Part shown: piece after piece, positions 34,301 through 48,100 of the stretch
Layout of the letters: every line of letters begins with the position of its first letter
How positions within the stretch are numbered: the first letter of the stretch is position 1
Source: Triops longicaudatus
Taxonomy: Eukaryota; Arthropoda; Branchiopoda; Notostraca; Triopsidae
Reading direction: 5' to 3'
NCBI GenBank assembly: GCA_022885665.1
Contig: JAGQDJ010000186.1
Span: 68,089-132,088 of the forward strand
DNA length: 64,000 nt
Notes under the pieces: model-generated
What the model was told of the DNA's origin: nothing
The model's input: only the letters and a program-made list of their open reading frames with translations
Database searches by the model: none
Position numbers and translations under genes: made by a program

Positions 34301-37300
34301 AATTTCATTATCATAAATGAAACGCTGTAAAAAGAGTATCCAGCATCTACCGAAGTATTGACCCATACCCTAGACAATAGTCCAAAGGTGTAAAATAAAC
34401 AAAGGAAAAAAGTAAAAGACCTAAAGAAAAGGAAATTCCCATCTTGGGAAAGAGTGACATCGTGTTGGCTACTACGAAAAAAAGATGGTAATTTTCTGAG
34501 TCTATTGAAGCCTTGTTTTCAGAAATTGCAAAGCATACGCGTACAGACATTTTGGGAGACATTTGGGGTGCCAATCGTTGAAAAACTTCCGTTTTAAGAT
34601 CTTGTGTATTCGTTTCTGTGGTAGAAAGGCACTTATTCGCAATTTTACGACTTTTTTTATTTCGCTGTGCGGAAAGGTTTTTTGGGTCCAATAGACGAAA
34701 ATTTCGCTTTTTTGATGCCAGTACCAAACTGCCCGACGAGCTCCATGGAAGAAAATAACATTTTAATGACATACGAGCGTCCATGCATTAAACATCAGCT
34801 ACATCAAGCTTCCACGGTGGTTAACAATCGAGCCCACTTAGCGTGTCGGCGCGCAATTACCCTCTCAACAATTTAACATTTCTTAGCAAATTCACACTTT
34901 AGCTAACCCTCTTCCTCCCTTTCTCCGCCTCCAGTGATTTGGGGCATTGTAAATGCTTAATATGCGCCAAGGACTGTGGAGAATTCCAGAAATCCATATA
35001 CAAGATTGATGTAATAACTTGCTGTCAACAAGGACAAATCAATAGAGCAATGCAAAAATTAGAGTATGACCGCCGCAACTTTGATGACATCAGTAACAGA
35101 AAAACACTAGTTGATCTCTGTACTATAAGCAGTAGTAAAGCGGTTAAAGCACGCGAGGCTGAAGTGCCCAACAATGAATCGATAACAGTGCTTCGTATTA
35201 GACGGTCATTCTCCTAATTAGATTTAGCTTTACGGTAAAAAAAAGAAATTTCCGACATAAACCAAAAAGTTACTTTTTACGTTACTCGTCAACACTCCGC
35301 ACAACTTGTTAACTTGGACTCCTTCCCTGTGTAGTCGGTTGACTCATTTTCACCCATTTTTGTTCTTTCGCTCTTGCCATTTGTGGATTGTTCAAGTAAA
35401 GAAAACAGAGAAAAAATCAGAAAAAAAGTAACTAAGACGACGAAGAAAAGGAACCGCATTTTGCTGCCTCTGTTTGATGTTTCATTTCAAAGATAAACCG
35501 CCGACAGTTCATTAAATACGCACGCTTGGGCCTTTCGCTACCCTCTGCTCTTTTCTAACAGTTCTTAATTATATACGCACCCACACACGGTTGAATTCCA
35601 ACACCACAGCTCTTTATTATGAATTTAGACACTTATTCCAAGTGCATTGTACTGTTAACAAAAACAAGTACAGGAGCTTAAGATCCTCAAATTATACTTT
35701 CCTATATTGTTATAATCTGTAGACCGTCGCGTTATGATCCACGAACATACACACAAAGAAAAAAAAAGACAAAACGCAGAAAGTCCTAAGGTGTAGCCTA
35801 CTTGTCAACTCCTGAGCATTTTACGTTTGTAAATTACTAAAATGCTATGGCGTTTGGAATCTACTCTGACCCGGATGTAAGAGAGTAGTAGGCTACTTGC
35901 CTGTTGTTAGCTACTGCACTTAAGCGCTGTGATTGTCACATACTATCTCGAACAAGAAATATATAAGGAAACCGGGTTTAAGACAATTCTCAGTCTCTTA
36001 CTTCCAGGTTCAACTGCACAACGCGTTCAGTCGATCAAACGCGTTCAAGACTGGTGTAGCCGAACAGGACACGTGAGTGACGCACGACAAAACCACTACA
36101 ATGAGGTTGGTCAGCCATTTGTATTCTTTAAGGTCAGCGGCATAAACTGGAGGAACCCCTATGTAAGACACAAGCTGTCAAATATGTCTTGTCTACTACA
36201 TCCGGGCTAGCTAAGGCAGTCGAAGAAGACAATACATCGCAAGTACGATGTCGCTTGTCTCTCAAACAAAGCAACATCCGAGTTCGATTTACAAAGAATT
36301 AAACAAACAAATGTGATTGTTTGTCAGATGCACTTCCAAACTGGATATAATGCCCGGATGTACGAAAGAATGGCCGGTAATCGGATCAAACGCCTGCAAA
36401 ACTTGGACTTGCATAAGAACTGCACTGAATAAGAAATCTTTTCTTAGTTATCTTCACTGTTACACTCTTAACGTCAAGAGATCGGATGCCTGGTATACTG
36501 AGACGCAACCCATTCTTCGTGTCTCCTACATCAGGGTTCGGTCCAATAAAAACGTTAAATCCATGATTTCAGCGACAAAATTCAGCAAGCAAGAATAAAA
36601 AGAATCTGGTACAATCGCATGAGGCGTTCTATGTTGTTGTCCCTCTTTTTATTACCTTCAGAACGCAGTGTTCTGTTGACTGTGAAGGAAAAAAGTGAAA
36701 AGCGATTGTGCGTTTTTAGAGCAATGATCAGATTGTGGTAGCAGCGCAAATAGGATCCCATGTGTGACTACATGTGTGACCAAATTAGTCGCACACGCAA
36801 CATCTTTCGATGGGCCCGACCCTACAAGGTTCAAGGGTGGATCAATACTTTAGTACGGCCGATTTTCCCTCACTCTTCTCCCTCCACCCCCACCCTTCCT
36901 CTCAGTTGCTCTTACCCCCTCTCCACCCCATTGGCGTCTTGTTTTCCTTTGCTCTCTTTTTACCTATATCACCCTATATTCTCCCAAGCGTGCGTGTGTG
37001 TGTGATACCAACCAAGAACTCCTCCACATCACAACACACAAAAGTGGTATCATTTTCGGTGCTACGCAGAAAAAGGAGGAAGTTTTTAATAAGCTCTATA
37101 AAACATGGCGGATGGCCACTTCCTAAACTCATCGAATAGTCTTCTTTTATCTCTCTCTTTCCAAAACTTACCACAATCATTTCAGAGGGTTCCAAGATAA
37201 GGCATTCATTGGCACGCCGTACGCTAACACCCGTCCGTTTCCCAAAACTGTGAACAGAACAAACATAAGATTCCCAGAATTAGTCTTATGAAAATATTTT

Positions 37301-40300
37301 ATCACTTAAAGTTTCTATTTATCTAACAACAAAAACAACAACCACACAGTCTTGGTCAATAACAGCCTATGACGTTAGAGGGGAAATGAACAGAACTAAA
37401 CCAAGTTATCGGACTGGGCGCCAAATTGAATATTTCCTGTAGTCTGATGACAAGTCCATCCTCAAAACCACAAACGAACTGAAACCATGGTTGAGCCAAG
37501 GCCGGAAACGCCTCGTCCGAAGCTGATGCTTGAGTTACACTTGTTACGTACACTTTCCTGAAAGTTTGAGTGTCATTTCGTGACACATGAAACTAAAAGA
37601 ACGCAGGAACTACGGATTAATGGCCCTTATCCACCCTGCCAAGAATAGAATCGATACGCTGAATTTCTGCCAAGAATGGCAACGTTTCTAGCCAAAGTAA
37701 CATGATTTTATTAGAACAACTTTGTGTTGCGATACAGATTTCCTCTTATCAATATTACATTTGTTACCAGTTCACTAACAACTATACATTATATGCTCAT
37801 TTCGGCCAACCCTTTAATCTTTTCTGTCAAATTTAATACTGCCACAATTGTATGTTGAAAATAAAGTAAAGAAAACGTAAAAAAATAAAGACTGGAGACG
37901 AGAAGGAACATGCTCAAATATCACGATTTATGCGTTTAGTTTTGAGACTATCTATTTTCCCATGACAAGGGTTTCGTCATTTCATGTTTACATACAAAAA
38001 GAATATAGATTGAAGTACAAAGGTTCTCGCAGGTCAGCTAGCCTTTCACGCATAATCTAAGACACTAATTGATCAACACGCAACCACTTTTAACTATACC
38101 GCAAACCATAAAACTAGAACCGTGAAACTCAAAACTGGAGACAACACCCTTGTCCAACAACGTGAATGTACTAGCAACTAGAAACTAGGCTGATATGAAA
38201 ACAGGCATGCTGTTAACTAACATACATTGTTTGTTACGCATGCCTTACAGTAGGCTACTGGGAATTTCTGTATCAAAATGAAACCTATGAACCACAAAAC
38301 ACTTTTGAATTAACAAGACTTCGCTTTTTTGGGGCTTATTTGATCGCTCGCGCTAGAAGAGCTTCACGAATCTCTTCATACCACGCATATGTGCACACTC
38401 CTGGGCATCTTACGAGGAATTATTAATAAAAGTTTATTTACTGAGAAATTTTTCCTTTTCTTATTTATTGAAAAGTTCTAGTAATAAAGGGGTCACTTTT
38501 TATTAGGAAGCTTTTCTTAAAAATTCTGGAAAACTTCTCGGCCAAAAAGTTAGCAATTTCATGGCAAACACATTATTTTTGGCCAAGTACAAAATTAAAG
38601 CTGTGACTATTCAGTAATATTCCCCACATCTATTATAGAGCGAGTTTTTCAACAGTTTTCAAGTTTTTTTCTTTAAAGGTTTTATGTATTCTACCCTCCT
38701 TCTGCAAACGCTTTAAAATCCTCGAAAATTCTTGTGGGCATTCTGATGCTCTGCCATGTCAGTTGGCCAATAATACGACTTCTGCTTTATAAAGCTTGAC
38801 GGCGGACAGAAGACGAGAGCACGCAAAGAAGAAAAAGACACCAAGAGCCGTGAAACAAAAGTGAAGGACAACAAGAAGAGATGTTCGTTTACCAAACGGA
38901 AAACCGTCTCCGTGGAGGGCCAATCGGCGGCGGCGACAAAAACCTCGTCGTCGTCGTCACCGAAGGGGCACATTGAGTAATTGTTTCCCTGTGGGATACT
39001 TTTTTTTCTGCGATACTTGTACTTGACAACACCAACGACTGTGTTGTGCTAGTACTACTGGCCCTAGTGGTAGTTGTTGAAATAGTCGTCGTCCGCTCCG
39101 CGAATAGGACAGATCGATGACATTTGCCTGTTCGGTCCTCATCTTGACCAGGTGCCACTGACAACGTAATCTCGTTGCCATTCCGACTACTAGCATTCCC
39201 ACCCGAGCTAGTACCTGGCGCAGGTGAACTTAACCTACTTCGATCGCCTCGTTCTCGGCTGTGAAAGGAATGCCATCGTCGAATTGAATCTATGCGATTC
39301 CCGACACTCCTCCCGTTCGCCTGAAAACTAGCCTTGTCCACGCCACTGTTACTTCTCGTATGTTTCTGCATCACGAAAGTCCAACTGTTGGCGAATTCTC
39401 AAGTCAATATTCCTCTTGCACACGAAATCCAAACACGTTTGTCACTGAACTTCTCTTCTCTCACCCATAATCACGCTGAACGCGTAACACGTTCCAGCCC
39501 CAAAAATCGAGGAGGTAAACCTCTCTATCTCCACTTCCTATTTCAGCTCTCGATGCTTCAAAAATATTAAGTGCTTTTCTCCTTGAACATCACAGAACCA
39601 CTTGAGAAACCCAACATAGCAACGGAAACATACGGAAGGGTGCGATACTTTTTTCTCCTTTTGTTTTTTAATATAGAATCACATTTTTCTCTGAGTTTCA
39701 TGCACCAAGGTAAGTGAATCCAATTTCCTATAACGCTTCCAATGACTTCAGTTCATATTGGTTGGGCAAGTTAAAGCGCCACTGCCACAAAGTTCTTGTC
39801 ACGCTCCAGCTTTGTGGTAGAATACGAAAGCTCGACATTCTAAGGGCCCTCTACGGTCTCAACTGATGGCCCAGTTCGGATATCCACACTACGCTGGCGG
39901 TTGCCAACATTTACAGGCGTCGACGCCGTGGCGAAAAGCGGAGGAGGAGATTGGGCTGCTGCTCTTTTCTACATTACGGACTCCTCTTCTTTTTATGGTG
40001 GATGTACGATCCCCTTGGTCCTTGCTAGGGAAATCTTTCTTTCTAACGCTCAGTGCAGCCTTCCTAGCATGAGGAGATCATGTGCAGATCTCCGACGCGT
40101 CAAAACCTCATCTTCTTTAGGGTCGCCTAACTATTATTCCGTGCCCAGCGAAAAAAAAGTCACCACCAAAGGTAAAGCAAAAGAGGAGCTAAAGAAAGAG
40201 GAGACAAAGCGGAGAAGGAAGAAAATCTTTTAGCTCGTTTCCTTAACTGGGTATGATCGCCAAACAAGGGTCCATTACCGTCTTAGTCTCCCATGGAAAT

Positions 40301-42086
40301 AAAAACAAAGACATTTAAAAGTACCGAGACCACAGAAATGGTTTAATGTTCCTTTGCTTCCCATTTGTTCATTAATCTCTTTCTTCTTCCCCGAGCTGAA
40401 AGCCAAACACTCGTTTGTTCTTGCTCTGAGAAGGAAATCGGTCTTCGACTATCAGTCCACATCTTTTAGTCCACAACATAATTGTACGAATGGAACACGT
40501 TCCATCCGATGCCAACTGGAAAAGCAAAAGTTGTACCATATGACGTGATTAAAAAAGAGCTGGAGGATTGTGCGTTTCTTTTTATGTATCATACCCGATT
40601 TTACAGTAGTTTTAGCATTTAGTTGACGTTCAAACTTATCATCACTTTTAAAGTGGGCTGGGTAAAACATGTTCTAATTGTGGAATTAAATAAGGGTGGG
40701 AACCAGGGTTAGTTGTGAGAAAAATCTATGAGTTGCAACTCTTCATAAATGGTGGACAACTCAACGGCTCGTTTCACCCCCGCTAAGCGCCAGCCGTCCT
40801 AACGAGAAAAGCTGGGATCGCCGGGTGGTAGAAGAGTAGATCTAATTAAAGAACTCGTAGCAAGTGGGGTAGAGGGGCGGGGGATGTTACGAGTAAAGGG
40901 GTAAATAGGTCCGTGTGTGTAAGTTTGCTCTATTGGTTCTGTTCTCCCGTTTTGCTTGTATTTGTTCCTATATTACGTCACGGGCACAAGAGCCAAACAG
41001 AACGGAAGGTGGTTATACACGCAGAGGTAGTTAGACACACAAAAGATGCGGCAATATCGATCGTTTTTACCCTTTTTCTTCAGGCGGAACTCTTTCTTAC
41101 ACGCAGCTCCTCTTGTTTTTCAGGCTATCTTGGAAAAAGCACTATATATGCCATCTAGTGACACAAACAGAAACAACTACAAGGAGCTGCAGTGAAGGCT
41201 CAGCCTATATTGCAACCGGGGAAATGGGCTTAGTCCAGCCTGAGCTGTTACCACTTGTAGAGTTTGGAAGTGGCGTTACACCGCGCCTTGTTAGGAAACT
41301 ATGACCGGTAAGGAACCGTGCTCCACCGGCTTTATGTAGACCTGCCAAGGTTGCTTTATAGGGTGGAAGACTGGTACCGCGACTCGTTCGGACAGCGTGA
41401 CCGAGAAAGAGTTTCCTCCGGCAAGCGCAAAATTGTCAAGCTTTCTAATGATACTTCAAGTAATTGTGACTTATTAAGCTAAAATACACAAAGTTACAAA
41501 CTTTCCCATATAATTTCTAACAGACGGAGAGAAAATGAAGGAACAACTTTAGATTTGGTGACATAAATTATGTCTTATTTTCCTTGGGATGGAGAAAAAA
41601 AAAAATACTTCGTGAGCCTTGCAGTTTCTTGGTTGCTCGCAGAAAATAACGCCCTAATGGACTTAAGTGTTCTATACTAATATTATGCCGCACACTACTA
41701 GTTGTATTTTTTGATCGCACGTTAGGAGACCTTAATACTTCTCAGGCTATTAGGTTGTACACTCGGGGCATTTTTTTCGCTTCTTAATGGCTTACAGGGA
41801 AACTAGAAACAGGCAATCGACAGCAAACAACGCTGATACGTGAGACGAATGTGGGAATAGTAACAAAAGTACTTCCGAGCACCCGTTTTCCCATCACCCA
41901 CCAACATATAATTCCAGTAGCTTGTATTTCCCCTCTATTGTCTTTCTAACAATGATTTCCACTGGTCAATGACCTTGCACAAATGAATTGCTCGCATTGC
42001 TGCCTGAGTCTGGGGTACCATGGAAGCAAAAATTCTGGAAAATAAAAAATTTAATGCCTTGCCATGAAACCTGAACATTTCTTTAA

Positions 42087-42140
<54 letters not shown>

Positions 42141-45100
42141 GTAACAAACTGTCTCGAAAAGAGTCCTAATCAAGTACTAAATCAATTCGGGAACTCCATA
42201 TCTTTTCTCCATGTCTTCTCAATATATACGAAAACTTGCCAGGACAGTCCATTTATTGTAGTTAAGATTTCACATCCTTCCAATTTCCCTTCCCATTGAG
42301 CCCTTAAAGCTTTTCTGTCTCTGAACAGCAGAAGACCAAAATAATATTGTCTTTTGATAAGCCCGTCCTCAAGCCAAACAAAATGATACCAGAATGGGCG
42401 TTCTAGACTTGGAAAAACATTTCAAAAATTTCCGCTTCCGGTTTTGAAATCGTGTGCCCTTTGGAAACAGAACTCTATAGTAAAAAGAATCTTACCTTCT
42501 TTCGACATTTCAAAATCTCTCCAAACTTTTAACGCTAATCTCTTCTAGTAAGAATGATTTACGCAGTTTCACACGGAGAATTCTGCCAAAAGTTCCCTTC
42601 GAGGTGGTCTCAGTTCCGTTCTACGTGACCTGTCTTGAATTCTTGAGCTTGGCACCATACTTTCCACCACACTACTACGAACTAAAGCATCTCGATCGAG
42701 CTTGTTATAACCCTTTCTCGGTACAATGTTCCCCTTCGCTCCCAGAAAACGCTTCAGATGTTCTGCCTTATGAGTGAGAACATTTAAAAACACTCGAAAA
42801 GGCAGGTCCAAGAGAAGAAAAAATGCGCTTCAATAGATAATGGTCTGACATGAAAGCGTTTAAATATAAATTTGATACGTGACAACGAAATGGGAGGAGA
42901 AAAAAACAGGTTAGCCGTCCCGTTTTACGTCATTCTGCTTGTCAAGTGGCTTTGGGCGCCCAATTGAAAATAAAATTTCCTTACAGAAGCTGGAAGCTGC
43001 TTGGAAAAGAAAAAAAAAACAGGAAAGATTTTTTTTATCAACTCAGTCACGGCACGTCTAAATTAGAACAGACGCTTCCACTACAGCTCTCCACTAGACT
43101 TGACACACATTCCTCCTACTGGCCGATTGGGCTCCCAAGTTTTTGCCTCGCTCCACTCGTAACGAGTCCCAATTATCATTAGCATTTCAAGTGCAATTAT
43201 AGCCATGGAACGAGACGAAGGATCTTTGAAAGTATGTTCGTATACTATAGTGCTTTCATTTTTTTAAATTTTATTTTTACTTTTATTATTTCCCGTCTTG
43301 GTTTTCCGTGGTTTCTAGACCAAAGGAGGTCAGTATGCTCCCGTAAAAAAAGGAAGAAAAAAGTACGCAAGCATGTAGAAGAATCGGAATTTAATGTACG
43401 GAATTTGATCTAGGGAATGCTATGCACGAACGAGCAAGTTTCTAATGTGGAAGGAAATGAATTCGAAAATGAGGAAATGAAATAAGCAAGAAACATGGAA
43501 CCCGGATACGGGTGTTTTAGCTCTGGTTTCTTCTGGCTTCATCTAATTTTTGCTAGCATGGCTCGCTTTTGCTGATTAGCCAGCATGCATGACATGCCAT
43601 CCGTCTCAAGAACGGAAAGATGAGCACGACCACCCGCAGGATTTATGAGCCAAGAGGAGAAAAATTACAAGACATATTTCTAGTTCATTTCGCCCTTTCT
43701 TAGCTTTCCTTACGTCTTTACCTTGTTACCTTTTCGCTGTGAACGACTTTTACTGTTGTCGTTACTCTTGCTTAGAATGACTTAAAAAAGACAAGGAAAC
43801 CAAGGCACACGAATGCCCAAATTTCTTTTTTAACAAGAAGGTAGCCAAGCATCACTACATAATTCGATTTCTTGCGGTAAATAATGGCTCGCTGTATGGG
43901 TAATTAGGATGCATTTTACGTTGGATGCAAAGTACGCTAAGCGAAGCCCACCACAACTGTAAACAGAACTCGTCTCTGTTTCTGACTTTGGTCACCATTT
44001 TAAGCAAAAAAGCGCACTGAACTGACATAGGTTAAGGCAAATATGCATTTTAAATCTGAGTTAGCTAGTTCTCAAATTCTAAATGATAAGGTTCATGTTT
44101 CATTTTGTTTCTGGCTAGCGGACTTGTTCAGCCCCAGTTATGACTAACCCACGTGTTCTCTAACTTTAGCGACTTTCGGTTCAGAATCAGGTAAGCGAAA
44201 GGTTCGCATGTGGGGTTTATTCTCAAAAGTTGCACTTTTGAGACACTCTGACCCAGACTAACATGCCAATTCAGATTAAACTGCGTTTTGCATTATGCTA
44301 AACTTGGTTACGAATTCCCTGTTAAGCACATCGTCAGCCAACATGGTGAAGTAATAGAATTTACTAGCCAGTTTTGGCCAAAGTCATTGTTATGCAGGAG
44401 TAAGACATGAAAATTCAATTCGTTGACCTTACTTTAACCCACACGAACAATAATCTTTCCAAGTCAAACTGTATCGTTATGCGGAGTTCAGAATTGATGC
44501 GGGCCCAAATGTGCTTAGAGCAACGATTCTTTTGTCGCTACCAGCAAAATGAATTGTCACCGTGGGCAAATAGAGACAGATCTTGGTTAGCCCAAGCTTA
44601 CAGTACTTTCGAACTTAATGCATCTAAGGTTAAGGAACTGTTTTGCTAAGAAATTGTTTATCGAAAGTAAGACATTCTATTGCTATACTAAAACTGGTTA
44701 GCGCGCCATTGCACACATATGTCAAGGTTGACGTTAACTTACGTTTTTACTGCTCTAACCTGGGTTAATACACATCGAGGTTCGCAACCCGATTTCTTGG
44801 GTCATACAAACTCACTGACAAACTGCCGTTTCCTGCTGTTCAATTGCAATCACCAAGCTACAAATAAGGATAAGTTTAGGCGCTACTGACACATTACGGA
44901 TACGAATCACAGAAAGTGACGTCCCATTCTCAAGAATGAGTTTTTATCAATGAGTTCATCACATGTCGACCACTCACCGTAAAAAAAGCTTTTTTTTTCT
45001 CTCTCTCTCTCTCGAGCTTCTTTCCCATGCCAAACTTATCTTGAAGCACAGGAGCCCAGTGTACTCGTTTTTTCTTCCTTCTTTAGTATACCCATTTCTC

Positions 45101-48100
45101 TGCGTAAACATGTCTGTTGAGAACTTTCCCAAGACCACGCCACATTAACTCGTTGACTACCAAGAACGCTATTACGAACGAAAAGACACGAATGCTCTTT
45201 CGCATTATTATCTCACTGTTCACTGTTGCTCCTTGACACAACACAAGCTTGAATATCAAAACAGCCTCAACGGCAAGTCTTACCCGATTTTTTTCTCCAT
45301 TCGAACCCAAGTCCTCGCATCGCCATTTACCGAACATAACGCACAAAATATATTCATACGCATAAAAGGACGCCCAAAGTGAATAAAAAAATGAACGGAA
45401 AGATCTCCCGATCTCCTCACATTTGCAATTCAAATCTAAAGCCCCTTCTGCCGACTGCCATATCAAAAAGTTTGGTTCGACAAGGAATTTCTTTTAAAGG
45501 GCTTCCCTTTGTCTAACGAGTCTTATCAACAATTACCGCTTCGCCTTGTTCCAATTGTCAATTTCTTGACTAAGACCATTCCTGTCTTCCCCTTGTTTTT
45601 CACCTCCTCGTACCCAGTTGCGTAATCACTGCTCATTCCGTCATACCCCAAGTTCAAGTACAACACACACACATGTGCTCAATTCAAACAATTTGACTCC
45701 TAATTAAATAACAATCTCCCAACGTCAGCGCAACGCGATGAAATTAGAATCTTTACGAAACTACGTCATAACAAGAATAATGAGACATTTCGACAACTGG
45801 AGGCAAGATAAAACTCCCAATCAAAAATGGAACGAAATTTTACCTCGGGTTTGTGTACAGCTCCCACGTATCCATTTCATTAGTGACGAAAGTACCCCCT
45901 CTTTTCACAATAATCCACTCTTACGCATTACAGGATGCCTGGCACGTATCTCGAAACCATACTTCGTTTTGAAAAATATAAACGGATTTTTCTAGCACAA
46001 ACTGAAAGATTTCCTAAGCTGGGGCGTATTAAATCCTTTGGAATCCTCTGCCACAAATCTCACTGCGCCTTACGTGTTGGAACGTAGTTGTGCATACACG
46101 AGCTTTAATACGAGCCACATTGCTTATGCTACATGATTAAGTAGCGCACATGAAACTGAAAAATACATAAAGCCAACAATGGGCAACAGACAAAAATGCA
46201 CAAAGTATCACAGAACGCCAAAAAGAAAAGGAAACCGAGTAGCTGAACGTTTCCTTTCTTTTCAAACTCTGTTCCCGTTCTAGTTGGGACTCAGATAATT
46301 TCCGCTGACCAACGTCCTTACGCACTCATGCGTAGGAAAGGAGTGGATACACAGGTAAGAATGCCAACGCAACACGGCCCACTCACATTCAAACTAAAAT
46401 TCACGAAATATGAATCATTCCGCCTTTTCTTCTTGTATTATGCTATTCCGCATATTAAATCACGTCTACACCGTATCCGTGGGTTTCCAATAGTCTCATT
46501 TTTTGGGCCCTCTGACAAAACTTTTTCTGCTGGAAGCTGCTTAAATTTCTGCCGAAATTTGCTCTGAGCCTCCGAAATCAATAACGAAGCACAGAAATTA
46601 CGAAAAGCATGAAATCCTGTTTCTTGCTGCTGCTCACCTTCTCCTTGCGACAAGTTGCTTGCACTGGCTTGAGCTTCCCAGCCGGTGAAAACCTTGAATG
46701 CCACCACACCCGCAAGGCTCTTTCACAGTCTATACCTGAGCCCCTACCTGGGCCCCCAATTTCCAACCTTCCTCAAACCGCCGCTGGGAAGGCGCCTGAA
46801 CTTGCTTGACTAGTTTGCTTGCATTTACGACAGTTTAGGAACTCATGGCTCCGCCTTCATTTTGCTTCCGGCAAATGACTTTGAGTTTCTCATGCCATTA
46901 GACTGCGCTTAACGATGGTGTATTACGTTATACAAATGGTGAAGCTGGTCGAACAGTTGACGAATCGACACAGGTACGAATGTCATCTGACAATAAAAGG
47001 GAAGTTTAAAACTGAAAATTCAAATGTTTAATGCGCGTTCATTTGAACAGAATACAGAAAAGCAAAACAGAATTCTGAAGCAAGGGCGAGTTCTCACTGC
47101 TGCACATTGTAAGGTGTTTTGCCAGAAGACTTATCGTAAACCGAGTCTAGCACACAACAGGTCTATCGTAAGGCAAAGGAAGACCACGATCTGACTTGTT
47201 TGCTAGTTTTTTTGTGTATCAGCCTTTTAGGGTTAGGGCAAGACTCGCTAAGTTCGCTCCGAGGCAATGCGTCCTTTCTTACACCGTCATTGCCCAGGTA
47301 TGCATTCTTTGACTCGCATGGTAGGAACAATACAATGTCAGTACCTTGATTAAATTAAAGAACACAGAATACTACAAGTCTTTTGTAACGTGTAATGCCC
47401 TGGCGCAATAGTTAAACTTGCTTCGGGTAATAATAATGAATTGAACGCATAACAATGAAATTCTTCAAGCTTACATTTTACTTGCACAAATGAAATGCCG
47501 TTGCCTAGTAATAACAACTACCCTTGTTTTCCGCTTTTCTATTAACGGGGGGAATTTTTAATGTTGTTCTAAAATGAATTACTATTATGTAAACCAAGAC
47601 TAAGAAAACTCTTGACGAATGAACGGTATAACTTATTAGAGACATAGTAGAGATTACGTCAAAAGAGATGAATCCGCGTGTAAGAGATTTTGTTAGGCAA
47701 CGTTATTAAGAATTTTATTTACGTTTGGGATTTTTTTTTAGTACCTTTTATTTTTGTAGAACTGAAACACTCTACGAAAACCCGATTGTTAGGCACGCAC
47801 ACTGCTAAATTCCATGGCCAAAGAGGCACACTCAACAGGTACTAGGACGACGAGTTAATATCATAACTTCTTACTACTGTAAGTCTTTTGGGCCATAAAG
47901 TTTTGCAGTTTAACTGTGGATCAAATAAGGCTATGAGAGCAAGTGTTTTCAAAGAGCTCCGCGTATGCACCGAGACAGCTTCGTTCTATGGCGAAACACA
48001 CGCAAATAAAAAGCAGGACATGAAAAACACTTCGCGTCTTGCATGCTTCTTACATCCAGGTTTGCTCGAGTTATTACATTATAATGTTAACAATGGAAAT

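Noticed and set aside
39866..40233. Overlapping plus-strand frames (68 and 110 codons)
   Set aside because: Two different frames over the same bases, low-complexity Lys/Glu/Arg tail, no domain or splice evidence; probably promoter-proximal DNA upstream of the alternative exon.
41935..42147. Poly-Asn open frame on the minus strand
   Set aside because: Produced by the ATT microsatellite; no splice or domain support.
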